Source of the DNA: an uncultured Caulobacteraceae bacterium
GTDB lineage: Bacteria > Pseudomonadota > Alphaproteobacteria > Caulobacterales > TH1-2
Direction of reading: 5' to 3'
NCBI GenBank assembly: GCA_937967425.1
Contig: CALBST010000062.1
Location: 1 to 12,231 of the forward strand
DNA length: 12,231 bases
Shown: piece after piece, positions 5,346-12,231 of the stretch
How the letters are laid out: each line of letters begins with the position of its first letter
Position numbering within the stretch: the stretch's first letter is position 1
The notes under the pieces: generated by a model
The model's input: the letters and a program-made list of their open reading frames with translations, nothing else
Told to the model about the DNA's origin: nothing
The model's database searches: none
Translations under genes and position numbers: made by a program

Positions 5346-6968
5346 CTAGTGAGCTTGCGGCAATTCCACGATCAGGCGAGCGCCGCCGCTCTCACCGCGG
5401 CCCAGACCGTCCTTGTTTTGGGCATAGATGCGGCCGTTGAGCGAAGTGATGATCTGGCGGGCGATTGAAAGGCCAAGGCCGGAATTGCCCCCAAACGCCG
5501 CCCCCTTTGGCCGTTGTGTGTAGAAACGCTCGAACACCGTCTCAAGATTCTCGGGCGGGATGCCTGGCCCCTGATCGTCGACCATGGCCCGAATGATGGC
5601 GCCATCCTTGGCTTTCACAGCTTCGACCGAAACCAAAACCGTACCGCCCTGCGGACTGAAGGAGCGGGCGTTGTCGATCAGGTTACGGAACACTTGGCCG
5701 AGCGGGCCCGCCTGGCCCATCACAAAGAGCCCTTCCGGCTTCGCGCCTTTGAACACCACGCTGACAGGCGCCGGTTCGTCAGGCGGCGTAGCGTAGGCGC
5801 GCGTCAGGTCGAACAGAAGCGCGCCGAGATCGATGCGCTGTACGTCAAGTTTGGCGGTCTCCGCCTCGATCCGGCTGGCGCGAGCGATGTCGGTAATGAG
5901 GCGATCGAGGCGCTGAACGTCTTGCGCGACGATCGAAAGCATTTGCGCTTGTTGCTCGGGCGAAGACGCGGCGCGCGCTGATGCTACAGCTGACTGGATC
6001 GAGGCAAGCGGGTTCTTGATTTCGTGGCTTACATCGGCGGCGAATCGCTCATTGGCGTCGATCCGATCGGCCAACGCCCCGGTCATCGCTTCGAGCGAAT
6101 GCGCCAGCGCGCCGATCTCATCCTTGCGGCGCGAAACGTCCGGCAGTGACAGCCGGGTCGCGCCCGTGACACGCAAGGCATCCGCCTCACCGGCGAGTTT
6201 GCGCAATGGCCGGGCGATAAAGAGCGCGAGCAAAAGTGAAGAGAGAAAGATCGCGATCGTTGCGCCGATCATGAACGGGATCATGCTTGCGCGTTCTGCA
6301 ACGAGAATGCGCTCAACATCGGCGCTCTCAATGGTGATCGTGCCGATCACCTGCTGCACACGCCGGAACGGCACGGTGACCGAAACTACCCGCTCGCCTC
6401 GCTCGTTCAAGCGCTCGCCGTTGACGATCTCGCCGCGCATGGCGCGGCGCTGCTCTTCTTCGAGAGTTGTCGTTGGCCGCCACGGCGTCAGGCGCAGATA
6501 CTCCACCTGCCGCGCGGCGCGGCCGAGCCTTTCAGCCAAGTTCTCATCGCTGGTGATCGGCGTCTCGCGGATCTCATCGTAAATAACGTCGCTATCGGCG
6601 ACGAGTTGCCCGTCCGCGTCGAACACACGAACACGCGGCTGCCCGACGCCCGGACGCGCGCCCTCGGCGATCGGCGGCAGGATACGGTGCAGCACCAGGC
6701 GCACCGCGGTGTCGTTGATGTAGGGGTTCGGATCGCCCTCAACCGTGCTGGTTTCTATGAGCAGGTTGGTGATCAGCTCGCCCTGCGTGCGCAAGTTGCG
6801 GAACTGCGCTTCGGTCAGGCCGGCGCGCATTTCGGTCAGCAGCAGCACGCCCAGGATCAGGACGGCGAGACCGACGAAATTCCAAATGAAGATGATGCGC
6901 GCGATGCGCGAGCGGAGCAGCGCGCGGAACAGCCCGTCAGGCTTCGTTGTACCTGTAGCCGACGCCAT
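5346..6968 (-). CDS. chvG: Sensor histidine kinase ChvG
   Basis: A 540-residue membrane sensor kinase, partner of ChvI. Order: cytoplasmic N-tail; TM1 about 23-45; periplasmic sensor domain about 46-228; TM2 about 229-252; HAMP about 253-305; dimerisation/phosphoacceptor domain with His315 in [13 protein letters not shown]; ATPase domain with N box RNLIDNA (428-434), G1 DQGPGIP (465-471) and G2 GNSGLGLS (494-501). All catalytic motifs are intact. In Alphaproteobacteria ChvG senses acid and envelope stress or host contact and phosphorylates ChvI. I chose the ATG at 6968, which overlaps the end of chvI by 32 nt in another frame; the ribosome site there is weak (GAGACC), suggesting translational coupling to chvI. 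The frame stays open another 36 codons upstream inside chvI, but that Ser/Thr-rich stretch looks like an out-of-frame shadow. After TM2 and HAMP the architecture is standard for the family. Confidence 0.92.
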   Translation of the reverse strand: MASATGTTKPDGLFRALLRSRIARIIFIWNFVGLAVLILGVLLLTEMRAGLTEAQFRNLRTQGELITNLLIETSTVEGDPNPYINDTAVRLVLHRILPPIAEGARPGVGQPRVRVFDADGQLVADSDVIYDEIRETPITSDENLAERLGRAARQVEYLRLTPWRPTTTLEEEQRRAMRGEIVNGERLNERGERVVSVTVPFRRVQQVIGTITIESADVERILVAERASMIPFMIGATIAIFLSSLLLALFIARPLRKLAGEADALRVTGATRLSLPDVSRRKDEIGALAHSLEAMTGALADRIDANERFAADVSHEIKNPLASIQSAVASARAASSPEQQAQMLSIVAQDVQRLDRLITDIARASRIEAETAKLDVQRIDLGALLFDLTRAYATPPDEPAPVSVVFKGAKPEGLFVMGQAGPLGQVFRNLIDNARSFSPQGGTVLVSVEAVKAKDGAIIRAMVDDQGPGIPPENLETVFERFYTQRPKGAAFGGNSGLGLSIARQIITSLNGRIYAQNKDGLGRGESGGARLIVELPQAH

Positions 6969-7635
6969 AGAGGGTCTCGATCGCGTCGAACTCGCCGTCG
7001 ATGTCGCGGAACTTTTTGCGGAGCCGCTTGATGTGGCTGTCGATTGTTCTGTCGTCGACATAGACCTGATCGTCATAGGCAGCGTCCATCAGCTGATCGC
7101 GGCTTTTGACGTAGCCGGGACGCTGCGCGAGCGCTTGCAGGATAAGAAACTCGGTGACTGTGAGGCGAACTTGTTCGCCCTTCCAAGTACAGGCGTGGCG
7201 GTTCGGATCAAGCGTGAGTTCGCCGCGAACGATCGGCTTCTTGTCATTTGCCGCCTCCCCGCCCGGCGCGCCCGCGCGGGTGCGCCGCAACAGCGCCTTC
7301 ACCCGCTCGCTGAGCAAGCGTTGGGAAAACGGCTTCTTGATGTAGTCGTCGGCGCCGACATTGAAGCCGACCACTTCATCCATCTCGTCATCCTTCGACG
7401 TGAGGAAGATGACCGGCAGGTTCGAACCCTGGCGCAGCCGGCGCAGCACCTCGACACCGTCCATGCGCGGCATCTTGATATCGAGGATGGCGATATCCGG
7501 CGGCGTTTCCGATAGCGCGGCAAGCGCCGTCGCGCCGTCCGTATAGGTGCGCACGGCGTACCCCTCGCCCTCGAACAGGACTTTCAGGGAGGCGAGGATG
7601 TTCTCGTCGTCGTCGACAAGGGCGATGGTCGGCAT
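6937..7635 (-). CDS. chvI: OmpR-family response regulator ChvI
   Basis: A 232-residue DNA-binding response regulator. The receiver domain (1-118) has the acidic pair Asp8-Asp9, phosphoacceptor Asp52 ([11 protein letters not shown]), Thr79 and Lys101 (KPF). The winged-helix output domain (about 135-230) contains [14 protein letters not shown] (recognition helix) and ends GVGYRYNEA. The strong match around the receiver and DNA-binding helix, and the overlap with the adjacent sensor kinase, support ChvI specifically. The start at 7635 gives the canonical [11 protein letters not shown]-terminus; the frame continues upstream without matching the family. The Shine-Dalgarno is weak (AGGAACC about 9 nt upstream or more). 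The 154-bp upstream gap (7636-7789) probably holds its promoter, but I cannot pick a convincing -35/-10 pair. Phosphorylated ChvI typically controls envelope and exopolysaccharide genes. Confidence 0.95.
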   Translation of the reverse strand: MPTIALVDDDENILASLKVLFEGEGYAVRTYTDGATALAALSETPPDIAILDIKMPRMDGVEVLRRLRQGSNLPVIFLTSKDDEMDEVVGFNVGADDYIKKPFSQRLLSERVKALLRRTRAGAPGGEAANDKKPIVRGELTLDPNRHACTWKGEQVRLTVTEFLILQALAQRPGYVKSRDQLMDAAYDDQVYVDDRTIDSHIKRLRKKFRDIDGEFDAIETLYGVGYRYNEA

Positions 7636-7789
7636 GGGTGGGAGCGGTTCCTGACTTCGCTGTAATGAACTGCGACGCGCCTTCTTAGCCTCCAACGGCG
7701 CGAAGGGAAACATGTTCTCGCCTCACATGCGTTCGCTCTCTGGAAATTGAGCGGCGCAAGACGCGAAAGGTGTTCGGATGGTGGCGGAA
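7636..7789. other. Noncoding gap upstream of chvI
   Basis: This 154-bp gap is the likely place for the chvI promoter and any autoregulatory ChvI site. It contains GCTAAGAA (minus strand) resembling a Caulobacter -10, but no matching TTGAC-type -35 at the right distance. I see no terminator hairpin with a T run after the upstream small gene, so read-through from it into chvI is possible. Confidence 0.3.
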
Positions 7790-8251
7790 TTAGTGCAACC
7801 GCCGCCCATTCCAAGGTGCGTCCACGACGTCGCCGTCATCGCTCGACCATGTGCCGAAAAAGCTGTTCGCGTCGGTGAATACGATGCGGAACGTGCCCAT
7901 GGTGGCGCCTTCGGGCCAGATACTGGCCCAGCGGCCAGTCCAGATCAGTGTGTCGTTCGGGCCCGGCTCGACTTGCCCGGTCTGAACGCCGTCCCAGCCC
8001 GGCGCGGGGCTGACGCCATCGAGCGCATCAAGGCTGGAGTCGCGCGTGATGCGGAGCAGACCCGAGCCGACGATCGGGCCGCCCCCCGTATTCGCGAACT
8101 GCGTGATCCACTCTCCCACGACTGCCTGCGCCGGTAGAGCTGGCGCCGCGCGCGCGGGTGCTGGGTCGATCGCGATGGGGTCTTGTTGCGCGGCGGCAGG
8201 CGCAGCGGCGCATGCGAGCCAAGCGAAGGCGGCAAGTGCAAGGTCTCTCAT
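7790..8251 (-). CDS. Small exported protein of unknown function
   Basis: A 153-residue protein I do not recognise. The ATG at 8251 has GGGGAGA 4 nt upstream and gives a clean signal peptide (hydrophobic residues 4-20, AAA/AQQ cleavage near 21), so a periplasmic or secreted product is expected. The mature part begins with a Pro/Ala-rich linker (about 25-43), then a beta-rich domain with repeated aromatic-glycine patterns: GEWITQF (46-52), TGRWASIWPEG (105-115), GTFRIVFTDANSFFGTWS (119-136) and a final PWNGRRLH. These F.G.W and W.G.R endings suggest a small beta-barrel or sandwich domain. No catalytic motif is evident. It lies between polA and chvI-chvG on the same strand, 154 bp before chvI. 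Its location makes an envelope-related or ChvG-related role conceivable, but that is speculation. Confidence 0.7.
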   Translation of the reverse strand: MRDLALAAFAWLACAAAPAAAQQDPIAIDPAPARAAPALPAQAVVGEWITQFANTGGGPIVGSGLLRITRDSSLDALDGVSPAPGWDGVQTGQVEPGPNDTLIWTGRWASIWPEGATMGTFRIVFTDANSFFGTWSSDDGDVVDAPWNGRRLH

Positions 8252-8264
8252 GTGTTCTCCCCGG

Positions 8265-8289
8265 CACTTGGCAAAAAAGACGCCAAGCG
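8265..8289 (-). other. Hairpin with T-rich loop between polA and the small exported gene
   Basis: On the minus strand, CGCTTGGC (8289-8282) pairs with GCCAAGTG (8272-8265), eight pairs including one G-U, around the loop GTCTTTTTT. The T run sits in the loop, not after the stem, so this is not a standard terminator. A weaker upstream stem (GCC/GGC) followed by that T run might give partial termination after polA. The stem ends just before the GGGGAGA ribosome site of the next gene. Confidence 0.35.
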
Positions 8290-8315
8290 CGGCTTTTCTA
8301 GGACCGGCGTAGCGT

Positions 8316-11198
8316 TCAGTGCGCCGCACCCCATGTCGGGCCGGCTTTCGCCTCAACGGTTAACGGCACGCTGAGGATCGCGGCAGGTTCAGGCGCCGCT
8401 TCCATCACCTCCTTCGCCAATTTGCAGAGCTTCTCGGCCTCGTCCTTCGGCGCTTCGAAAACAAGTTCGTCGTGCACCTGCAGCAGCATGCGCGACTTAA
8501 GCTTCGCCTTCGCAAGCGCGGGCGGCAGCCGCACCATAGCGCGGCGGATGATGTCGGCGGCGGCGCCTTGCAGCGGCGCGTTGATCGATTGCCGTTCGCC
8601 AAAGGCGCGTTCGCTTGGGTTCTTCGACTGGATCCCCTTCACCCAGATGCGGCGGCCAAAAATGGTTTTCACATAGCCGTTGGCGCGCGCGAAGGTCTTC
8701 GTCTCTTCCATGTAGTCGCGAATGCCTGGAAAGCGTTCGAAATACTTCTTGATGTAGGCGGCGGCTTCTTCGCGGGCGATGCCGAGATTGCGCGCGAGAC
8801 CAAAGGCGCTGATGCCATAGATGATGCCGAAATTGATCGCCTTGGCGTTGTTGCGCACATCTTTCGGCATGCCTTCGACAGGGACGCCGAACATTTCCGA
8901 CGCGGTGCGCGCGTGAATGTCGACGCCATCAGCGAAGGCCTGCTTCAGCTGCGGAATATCGGCGACATGCGCGAGCAGGCGCAATTCAATCTGTGAATAG
9001 TCGGCGCTGACGAGGAGGTTGCCCTTCTCCGGGATGAACGCCTCGCGGATGCGGCGGCCCTCCTCCGTTCGGATCGGAATGTTCTGCAGGTTCGGATCGT
9101 TCGAGGCGAGACGCCCGGTGGTGCTGGCCGCGAGCGCGTATGTTGTGTGAACCCGTCGCGTCTCCGGGTTCACGGCCGCCTGCAGCGCTTCGGTATAGGT
9201 GGAGCGCAGCTTTGAGAGCTGGCGCCATTCGAGCACTTTCGCTGGCAGATCATGCTGTTCGGCGAGGTCTTCGAGAATCGAGGCGTCTGTCGACCACGCG
9301 CCCGTTTTGGTCTTGCTGCCGCCTTGGAGCTTCAATTCGTCGAACAAGATTTCGCCGAGCTGCTTCGGCGAGCCGAGATTGAATTCCTTGCCTGCGAGCC
9401 CGTACGCTTCGGCTTCATATTGCAGCATACGCTGCGCGAAATCGCCGGAGAGACGCGACAGCATCTGCGGATCGATCTTGACGCCTTCGCGCTCCATCGC
9501 CGTGAGAATGGCGGGTAGCGGGCGTTCGAGCGTTTCATAAACAGTGACGAGACGGTTGCTCGCGAGTTCGGGATTGAGCTTGCGATGGAGACGCAGTGCT
9601 GCATCGGCATATTCGCACGAATACGCCGCGGCCCGCTCGACCGGCACGAGATTGAAGCTTTGTTGTGCTTTGCCCTTCCCGGCGACGTCGCTGTACGGCG
9701 TCAGTGTGTGGCCGATATGCTTTTCGATCAGCGAAATTTTGTCGTGATCGTCGAGGCCGCCATAGAGCGTGTACGACGCCAGCATCGGATCGTCATAGGG
9801 CGCGAGCGCGATTCCGTGTTTTGCGAAGAGCGCGATATCCCACTTCACATTGATGCCGACCTTGGTGACGGAGGCGTCTTCCAAAAGCGGTTGCAAAGCG
9901 GCGAGCGCGGCGCTGAACGGAATCTGCGCGCCGGTGTCCGGAGCGACCTTCTCAGACGGCGCCTCCGAAGCGAAGAGTTCGCCAGCGCGCGACTCGGCGC
10001 CTTTGTGCTGCAGCGGAATATAGATCGCGTCGTTGGCGGCAATGGAAAGCGCGAGGCCGACGAGCTCGGCGCGGGTGGCGTCGAAGGAATCGGCTTCGGT
10101 GTCGATGCCGACGGCGCCCGCGAGTTTTGCACGCCGAATGTAATCCTCCAGCGCGGGCAGATCGCGGACGATCTTGTAGGCGTCGCGTTTGAACTCGCGC
10201 TCGATCGGTTCGATCACCGGGCCTGAGCGCTCGCCCGTGTCCGCATGGGCAGGCGCCGGCGGCGGCGCTGCGCTGGCGTAGCTCGCAACGATCTGGACGC
10301 CCTTCTCTTTCGCAAAGTGCTCGCGCACGCGGCGGCCGAGGGTGCGGAATTCCATGGCGTCGATGAATTGCAGCAGCATAGAGGGATCGGGCTCGCGCAG
10401 CGCGAAGCTTTCCCACTTCTCTTCGACCTCGACGTCATCTTTCAGCGTGACGAGCTGGCGCGAGAGCCGGATTTGATCGGCGAAGTTGATCAGCGTTTCG
10501 CGGCGCTTCTGCTGCTTTATCTCGTTGGCGCGTTCGAGGATTGCGTCGAGTGAGCCGAACGTGTTGAGCAACTCGGCGGCAGTCTTGGGGCCAATACCCG
10601 GCGCACCGGGGATGTTATCGGTCGAGTCCCCGATCAGCGCCTGCGCGTCGATCACTTTGTCTGGGCCAACACCAAACTTCTCCAAAACCGCATCCATGCC
10701 GAGGATGCGGTTCTTCATCGGATCGTAGAGCTGGATTGAGCCTTCGACGATCAGCTGCATTAGATCTTTGTCGGAAGAGACGATGCGCACGCTCGCGCCG
10801 CTCGCCGCGGCTTGGCGCGCATAGGTGGCGATGAGATCGTCCGCTTCGAAGCCGCCCATTTCGATGCACGGCAGATTGAACGCGCGCGTGGCGTCGCGGA
10901 TCAGCGGAAATTGCGGAACCAAATCTTCCGGCGCCGGCGGACGATGCGCTTTGTATTCGGGATAGAGTTTGTTGCGGAACGTGACTTCGCTCTTGTCGAA
11001 AATCACCGCGAGGTGCGTCGGCGCTTCGGCGCCTTTCATCTCCTCCAGGAACTTCCACAACATGTTGCAGAAGCCAGCGACCGCGCCGACGGAGAGCCCG
11101 TCGCTCGAACGCGTGAGCGGCGGCAGCGCGTGGTACGCGCGGAAAATGTAGGCCGAGCCGTCGATAAGGTAGAGGCGCGGAGCGTCTTTTTTAGCCAT
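8316..11198 (-). CDS. polA: DNA polymerase I
   Basis: A 960-residue three-domain enzyme for Okazaki-fragment processing and repair synthesis. The 5'-nuclease domain (about 6-295) has LIDGSAY (Asp13), FEADD (117-121), SSDKD (141-145) and GDSTDN (190-195). The 3'-5' exonuclease domain (about 335-545) keeps ExoI DTE (366-368) and ExoII N-x-K-x-D (450-454). Its ExoIII motif reads YSCEYAD (526-532), where E. coli has YAAEDAD, so the catalytic Asp501 equivalent is Tyr530; proofreading may be weakened. The polymerase domain (about 550-960) is intact: motif A SADYSQIELR (731-740), motif B R782/K786 through NFGIIYG, motif C LQVHDELVFE (906-915). Length and C-terminus are normal. The start at 11198 gives the canonical N-terminus. 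It is preceded by only a weak Shine-Dalgarno but by a promoter-like element ending at the ATG, suggesting a leaderless mRNA. Confidence 0.97.
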   Translation of the reverse strand: MAKKDAPRLYLIDGSAYIFRAYHALPPLTRSSDGLSVGAVAGFCNMLWKFLEEMKGAEAPTHLAVIFDKSEVTFRNKLYPEYKAHRPPAPEDLVPQFPLIRDATRAFNLPCIEMGGFEADDLIATYARQAAASGASVRIVSSDKDLMQLIVEGSIQLYDPMKNRILGMDAVLEKFGVGPDKVIDAQALIGDSTDNIPGAPGIGPKTAAELLNTFGSLDAILERANEIKQQKRRETLINFADQIRLSRQLVTLKDDVEVEEKWESFALREPDPSMLLQFIDAMEFRTLGRRVREHFAKEKGVQIVASYASAAPPPAPAHADTGERSGPVIEPIEREFKRDAYKIVRDLPALEDYIRRAKLAGAVGIDTEADSFDATRAELVGLALSIAANDAIYIPLQHKGAESRAGELFASEAPSEKVAPDTGAQIPFSAALAALQPLLEDASVTKVGINVKWDIALFAKHGIALAPYDDPMLASYTLYGGLDDHDKISLIEKHIGHTLTPYSDVAGKGKAQQSFNLVPVERAAAYSCEYADAALRLHRKLNPELASNRLVTVYETLERPLPAILTAMEREGVKIDPQMLSRLSGDFAQRMLQYEAEAYGLAGKEFNLGSPKQLGEILFDELKLQGGSKTKTGAWSTDASILEDLAEQHDLPAKVLEWRQLSKLRSTYTEALQAAVNPETRRVHTTYALAASTTGRLASNDPNLQNIPIRTEEGRRIREAFIPEKGNLLVSADYSQIELRLLAHVADIPQLKQAFADGVDIHARTASEMFGVPVEGMPKDVRNNAKAINFGIIYGISAFGLARNLGIAREEAAAYIKKYFERFPGIRDYMEETKTFARANGYVKTIFGRRIWVKGIQSKNPSERAFGERQSINAPLQGAAADIIRRAMVRLPPALAKAKLKSRMLLQVHDELVFEAPKDEAEKLCKLAKEVMEAAPEPAAILSVPLTVEAKAGPTWGAAH

Positions 11199-11232
11199 GC
11201 GCCTATCTAGGCGCTCCGCGCGGGCTGGTCAG
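11199..11232 (-). promoter_or_regulatory. Predicted polA promoter, possibly giving leaderless mRNA
   Basis: On the minus strand, CTGACCA (11232-11226), a 14-nt spacer and CCTAGATA (11211-11204) resemble the Caulobacter housekeeping promoter (TTGACGS, N10-14, GCTANAWC). Only GGCGC separates the -10 from the ATG, so transcription should begin at or within the start codon. The same bases form a dyad, GCGCCTA-TC-TAGGCGC (11199-11214). This palindrome could also be an operator. The -35 overlaps a small hairpin (11222-11235) that follows the upstream gene. Confidence 0.45.
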
Positions 11233-11235
11233 CCC
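11222..11235 (-). other. Short hairpin directly after the PEP mutase-family gene
   Basis: GGGCT-GACC-AGCCC on the minus strand begins at the base after the TAA stop of the upstream gene. It is a 5-bp stem with a 4-nt loop and no T run, so termination would be weak. It overlaps the proposed -35 element of polA. Confidence 0.3.
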
Positions 11236-12036
11236 TTATCCGCCGAACAGCTTATTGTAATCGGGCGGGCTGCCGCGGCGCTGCCACAGCGCTTCCGAAT
11301 CGCCGTCGCGCAGGAAATCCTCCGCCGCTTCGCGGGCGGCGGCCATGGCGACATTGAACAGGCCGGTGGCGGCGCTGAGGCGCCGAACGCCGAGTTCGCG
11401 CAACTGCGCGGCGGGCGGTGCGCCCGGGCGCGCCATAATGTTGAGTGGCAGGTTTGTGCCCCGCACGACGGCGCTAATCTGCGCGGCGTCAGCAATGCCG
11501 GGCACGAACAAACCGCTTCCGCCCGCGCGTTCGATCGCGGCGGCGCGGCGCAGCGCTTCTTCGATCGCCTGTTCAGCCGGCACCAGCTGCTTCAAGATCA
11601 CGTCGGTGCGCGCGTTGATGAAAAGATTGACGCCCTTCTTCTCCGCGACAGCGCGGATGGCCTCGATCTTCCTCAGATGCAGCTCGTGTGGCTGCTTGCC
11701 GTCTTCGAGATTGATGCCGACAGCGCCGGCGTCGATCAGCTTGCCAACATTTTCCGCCGCTTGCTTCGGATCGTCCGAATAACCACCCTCCGCGTCGCAG
11801 GTGATCGGAACGCTGACCGCGCGCGCCGTGGCTTCAACGACGGCGATCAGGTTCGCGATCGGGAAATGATGCCCGTCAGCATAACCCTGCGCCCAAGCGA
11901 CAGCCGCGCTCGACGTCGCGATCGCTTTGGCGCCGGCGTCTTGCACAATGCGCGCTGACGCTGCGTCCCACGCGTTCGGCAGGATCAATAATTCTTCATG
12001 CAGCTTGTGGAATGTTGCGGCGTTTTCTGCGGACAT
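11236..12036 (-). CDS. Isocitrate lyase/PEP mutase family protein
   Basis: A 266-residue cytoplasmic enzyme of the isocitrate lyase/phosphoenolpyruvate mutase TIM-barrel superfamily. The ATG at 12036 is chosen because AGGAGA lies 8 nt upstream; another in-frame ATG seven codons earlier lacks a good site. Typical blocks are LPNAWDAASARI (19-30), the substrate-loop region SSAAVAWAQGYADG (42-55), CDAEGGY (80-86, metal-coordinating Asp81), NLEDG (109-113, Glu111) and FINARTD (139-145, Arg143). The KKCGH motif of true isocitrate lyases is not present. Members of this short subgroup cleave or form C-C or C-P bonds of small 2-oxo or phosphonate acids; the actual substrate (for example oxaloacetate, 2-methylisocitrate or other) cannot be assigned. 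It lies 37 bp upstream of polA on the same strand and is divergent from the VOC-family gene. Confidence 0.87.
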   Translation of the reverse strand: MSAENAATFHKLHEELLILPNAWDAASARIVQDAGAKAIATSSAAVAWAQGYADGHHFPIANLIAVVEATARAVSVPITCDAEGGYSDDPKQAAENVGKLIDAGAVGINLEDGKQPHELHLRKIEAIRAVAEKKGVNLFINARTDVILKQLVPAEQAIEEALRRAAAIERAGGSGLFVPGIADAAQISAVVRGTNLPLNIMARPGAPPAAQLRELGVRRLSAATGLFNVAMAAAREAAEDFLRDGDSEALWQRRGSPPDYNKLFGG

Positions 12037-12175
12037 GGGGAGTGTCTCCTGGATCATTGCAGGATAGCACGATCCACATCTCCACCTCGCTGTTTTCGGA
12101 CCTCACTGAAATTTTTTCCGCGCACGCTTGTGTGAGCCGCGAAGCACTCCAATCTATTCTGGTTCGGAGGATTTC
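12037..12175. promoter_or_regulatory. Divergent intergenic region
   Basis: These 139 bp separate the two divergent genes and must carry both promoters. On the minus strand GCTATCCT (near 12070-12063) resembles a Caulobacter -10 for the PEP mutase-family gene, without a clear -35. On the plus strand TCTATTCT (12153-12160) could be the -10 for the VOC gene, with TTGTGTG about 18 nt upstream. Both assignments are weak. Confidence 0.3.
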
Positions 12176-12231
12176 ATGTTCGACCATCTCTCGCTTGGCG
12201 TGCGCGATCTGGAAGCGGCGGCGCAATTCTA
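12176..12231 (+). CDS. VOC-family (glyoxalase-like) protein, truncated by window edge
   Basis: Only the first 18 codons are in the window: MFDHLSLGVRDLEAAAQF followed by Tyr. The strand-loop start FDHLSLGVRDLEAAAQFY is the hallmark opening of vicinal-oxygen-chelate proteins, with His4 usually a metal ligand. The start is secure because GGAGG lies 5 nt upstream of the ATG. VOC proteins include glyoxalase I, dioxygenases and antibiotic-binding proteins; the substrate cannot be told from this fragment. It is the only plus-strand gene found and is divergent from the PEP mutase-family gene. Confidence 0.8.
   Translation, partial: MFDHLSLGVRDLEAAAQF

Noticed and set aside
6969..7076. Longer N-terminus for ChvG (36 extra codons)
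   Set aside because: The stretch is a Ser/Thr-rich out-of-frame reading of the ChvI C-terminus, unlike known ChvG starts.
7154..7345. Possible small gene opposite chvI
   Set aside because: Short plus-strand frame without Shine-Dalgarno and fully overlapping a conserved DNA-binding domain.
6745..7515. Plus-strand open frame of 256 codons opposite chvG-chvI
   Set aside because: Runs antisense to two clearly conserved signalling genes and shows no motif of its own.
9585..10226. Plus-strand open frame of 213 codons within polA
   Set aside because: Entirely antisense to the PolA exonuclease region and best explained by codon bias on the opposite strand.
1..12231. tRNA, rRNA, CRISPR array, insertion sequence or prophage
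   Set aside because: No cloverleaf, no regularly spaced direct repeats, no transposase or integrase motifs and no terminal repeats were seen on either strand.

Overview
The window is GC-rich (low sixties per cent by eye) and reads as an alphaproteobacterial chromosome, most likely of the Caulobacterales/Hyphomonadaceae type. The reasons are the adjacent ChvI-ChvG two-component pair followed by a mannose-family EIIA and HPr, an arrangement typical of Alphaproteobacteria, plus Caulobacter-like promoter elements and general codon use. No mobile element, tRNA, rRNA or CRISPR array is visible. Nothing suggests horizontal transfer; this looks like core chromosome.

Layout: ten complete genes lie head to tail on the minus strand, filling 105-12036, with short gaps (none above about 155 bp). 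A divergent, truncated VOC-family gene starts at 12176 on the plus strand. In order of minus-strand transcription: isocitrate lyase/PEP mutase family enzyme (12036-11236); DNA polymerase I, polA (11198-8316); small exported protein of unknown function (8251-7790); response regulator chvI (7635-6937) overlapping histidine kinase chvG (6968-5346); PTS EIIA (5233-4826) and HPr (4800-4525); exported M61-like zinc peptidase with a PDZ-like tail (4453-2768); small GlsB/YeaQ-type membrane protein (2692-2438); metallo-beta-lactamase-fold lipoprotein (2361-1504); multi-pass mechanosensitive-channel-like membrane protein (1358-105). A terminator-like hairpin follows the last gene. The first 31 bases then hold a strong sigma70-type promoter reading out of the window, with a perfect 12-bp palindrome on its -10.

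How the genes work together: ChvG-ChvI is an envelope and acid-stress sensing pair. The EIIA and HPr next to it form the end of a regulatory phosphorelay (PTSNtr-type), not a sugar importer, since no EIIB/EIIC permease is present. The usual hprK (HPr kinase/phosphorylase) between chvG and EIIA is absent here; only 112 bp separates them, although HPr keeps its regulatory serine. The downstream exported peptidase, stress membrane protein, lipoprotein and channel-like protein fit an envelope-maintenance theme, but that grouping is inference.

The most noteworthy observations are: a DNA polymerase I whose third proofreading-exonuclease aspartate reads as tyrosine (a possible single-base change); a predicted leaderless polA transcript; the missing hprK; a hairpin that would occlude the glsB-like ribosome-binding site; and the palindrome-covered promoter at the left edge. 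I do not see a clearly new multi-gene system in this window.
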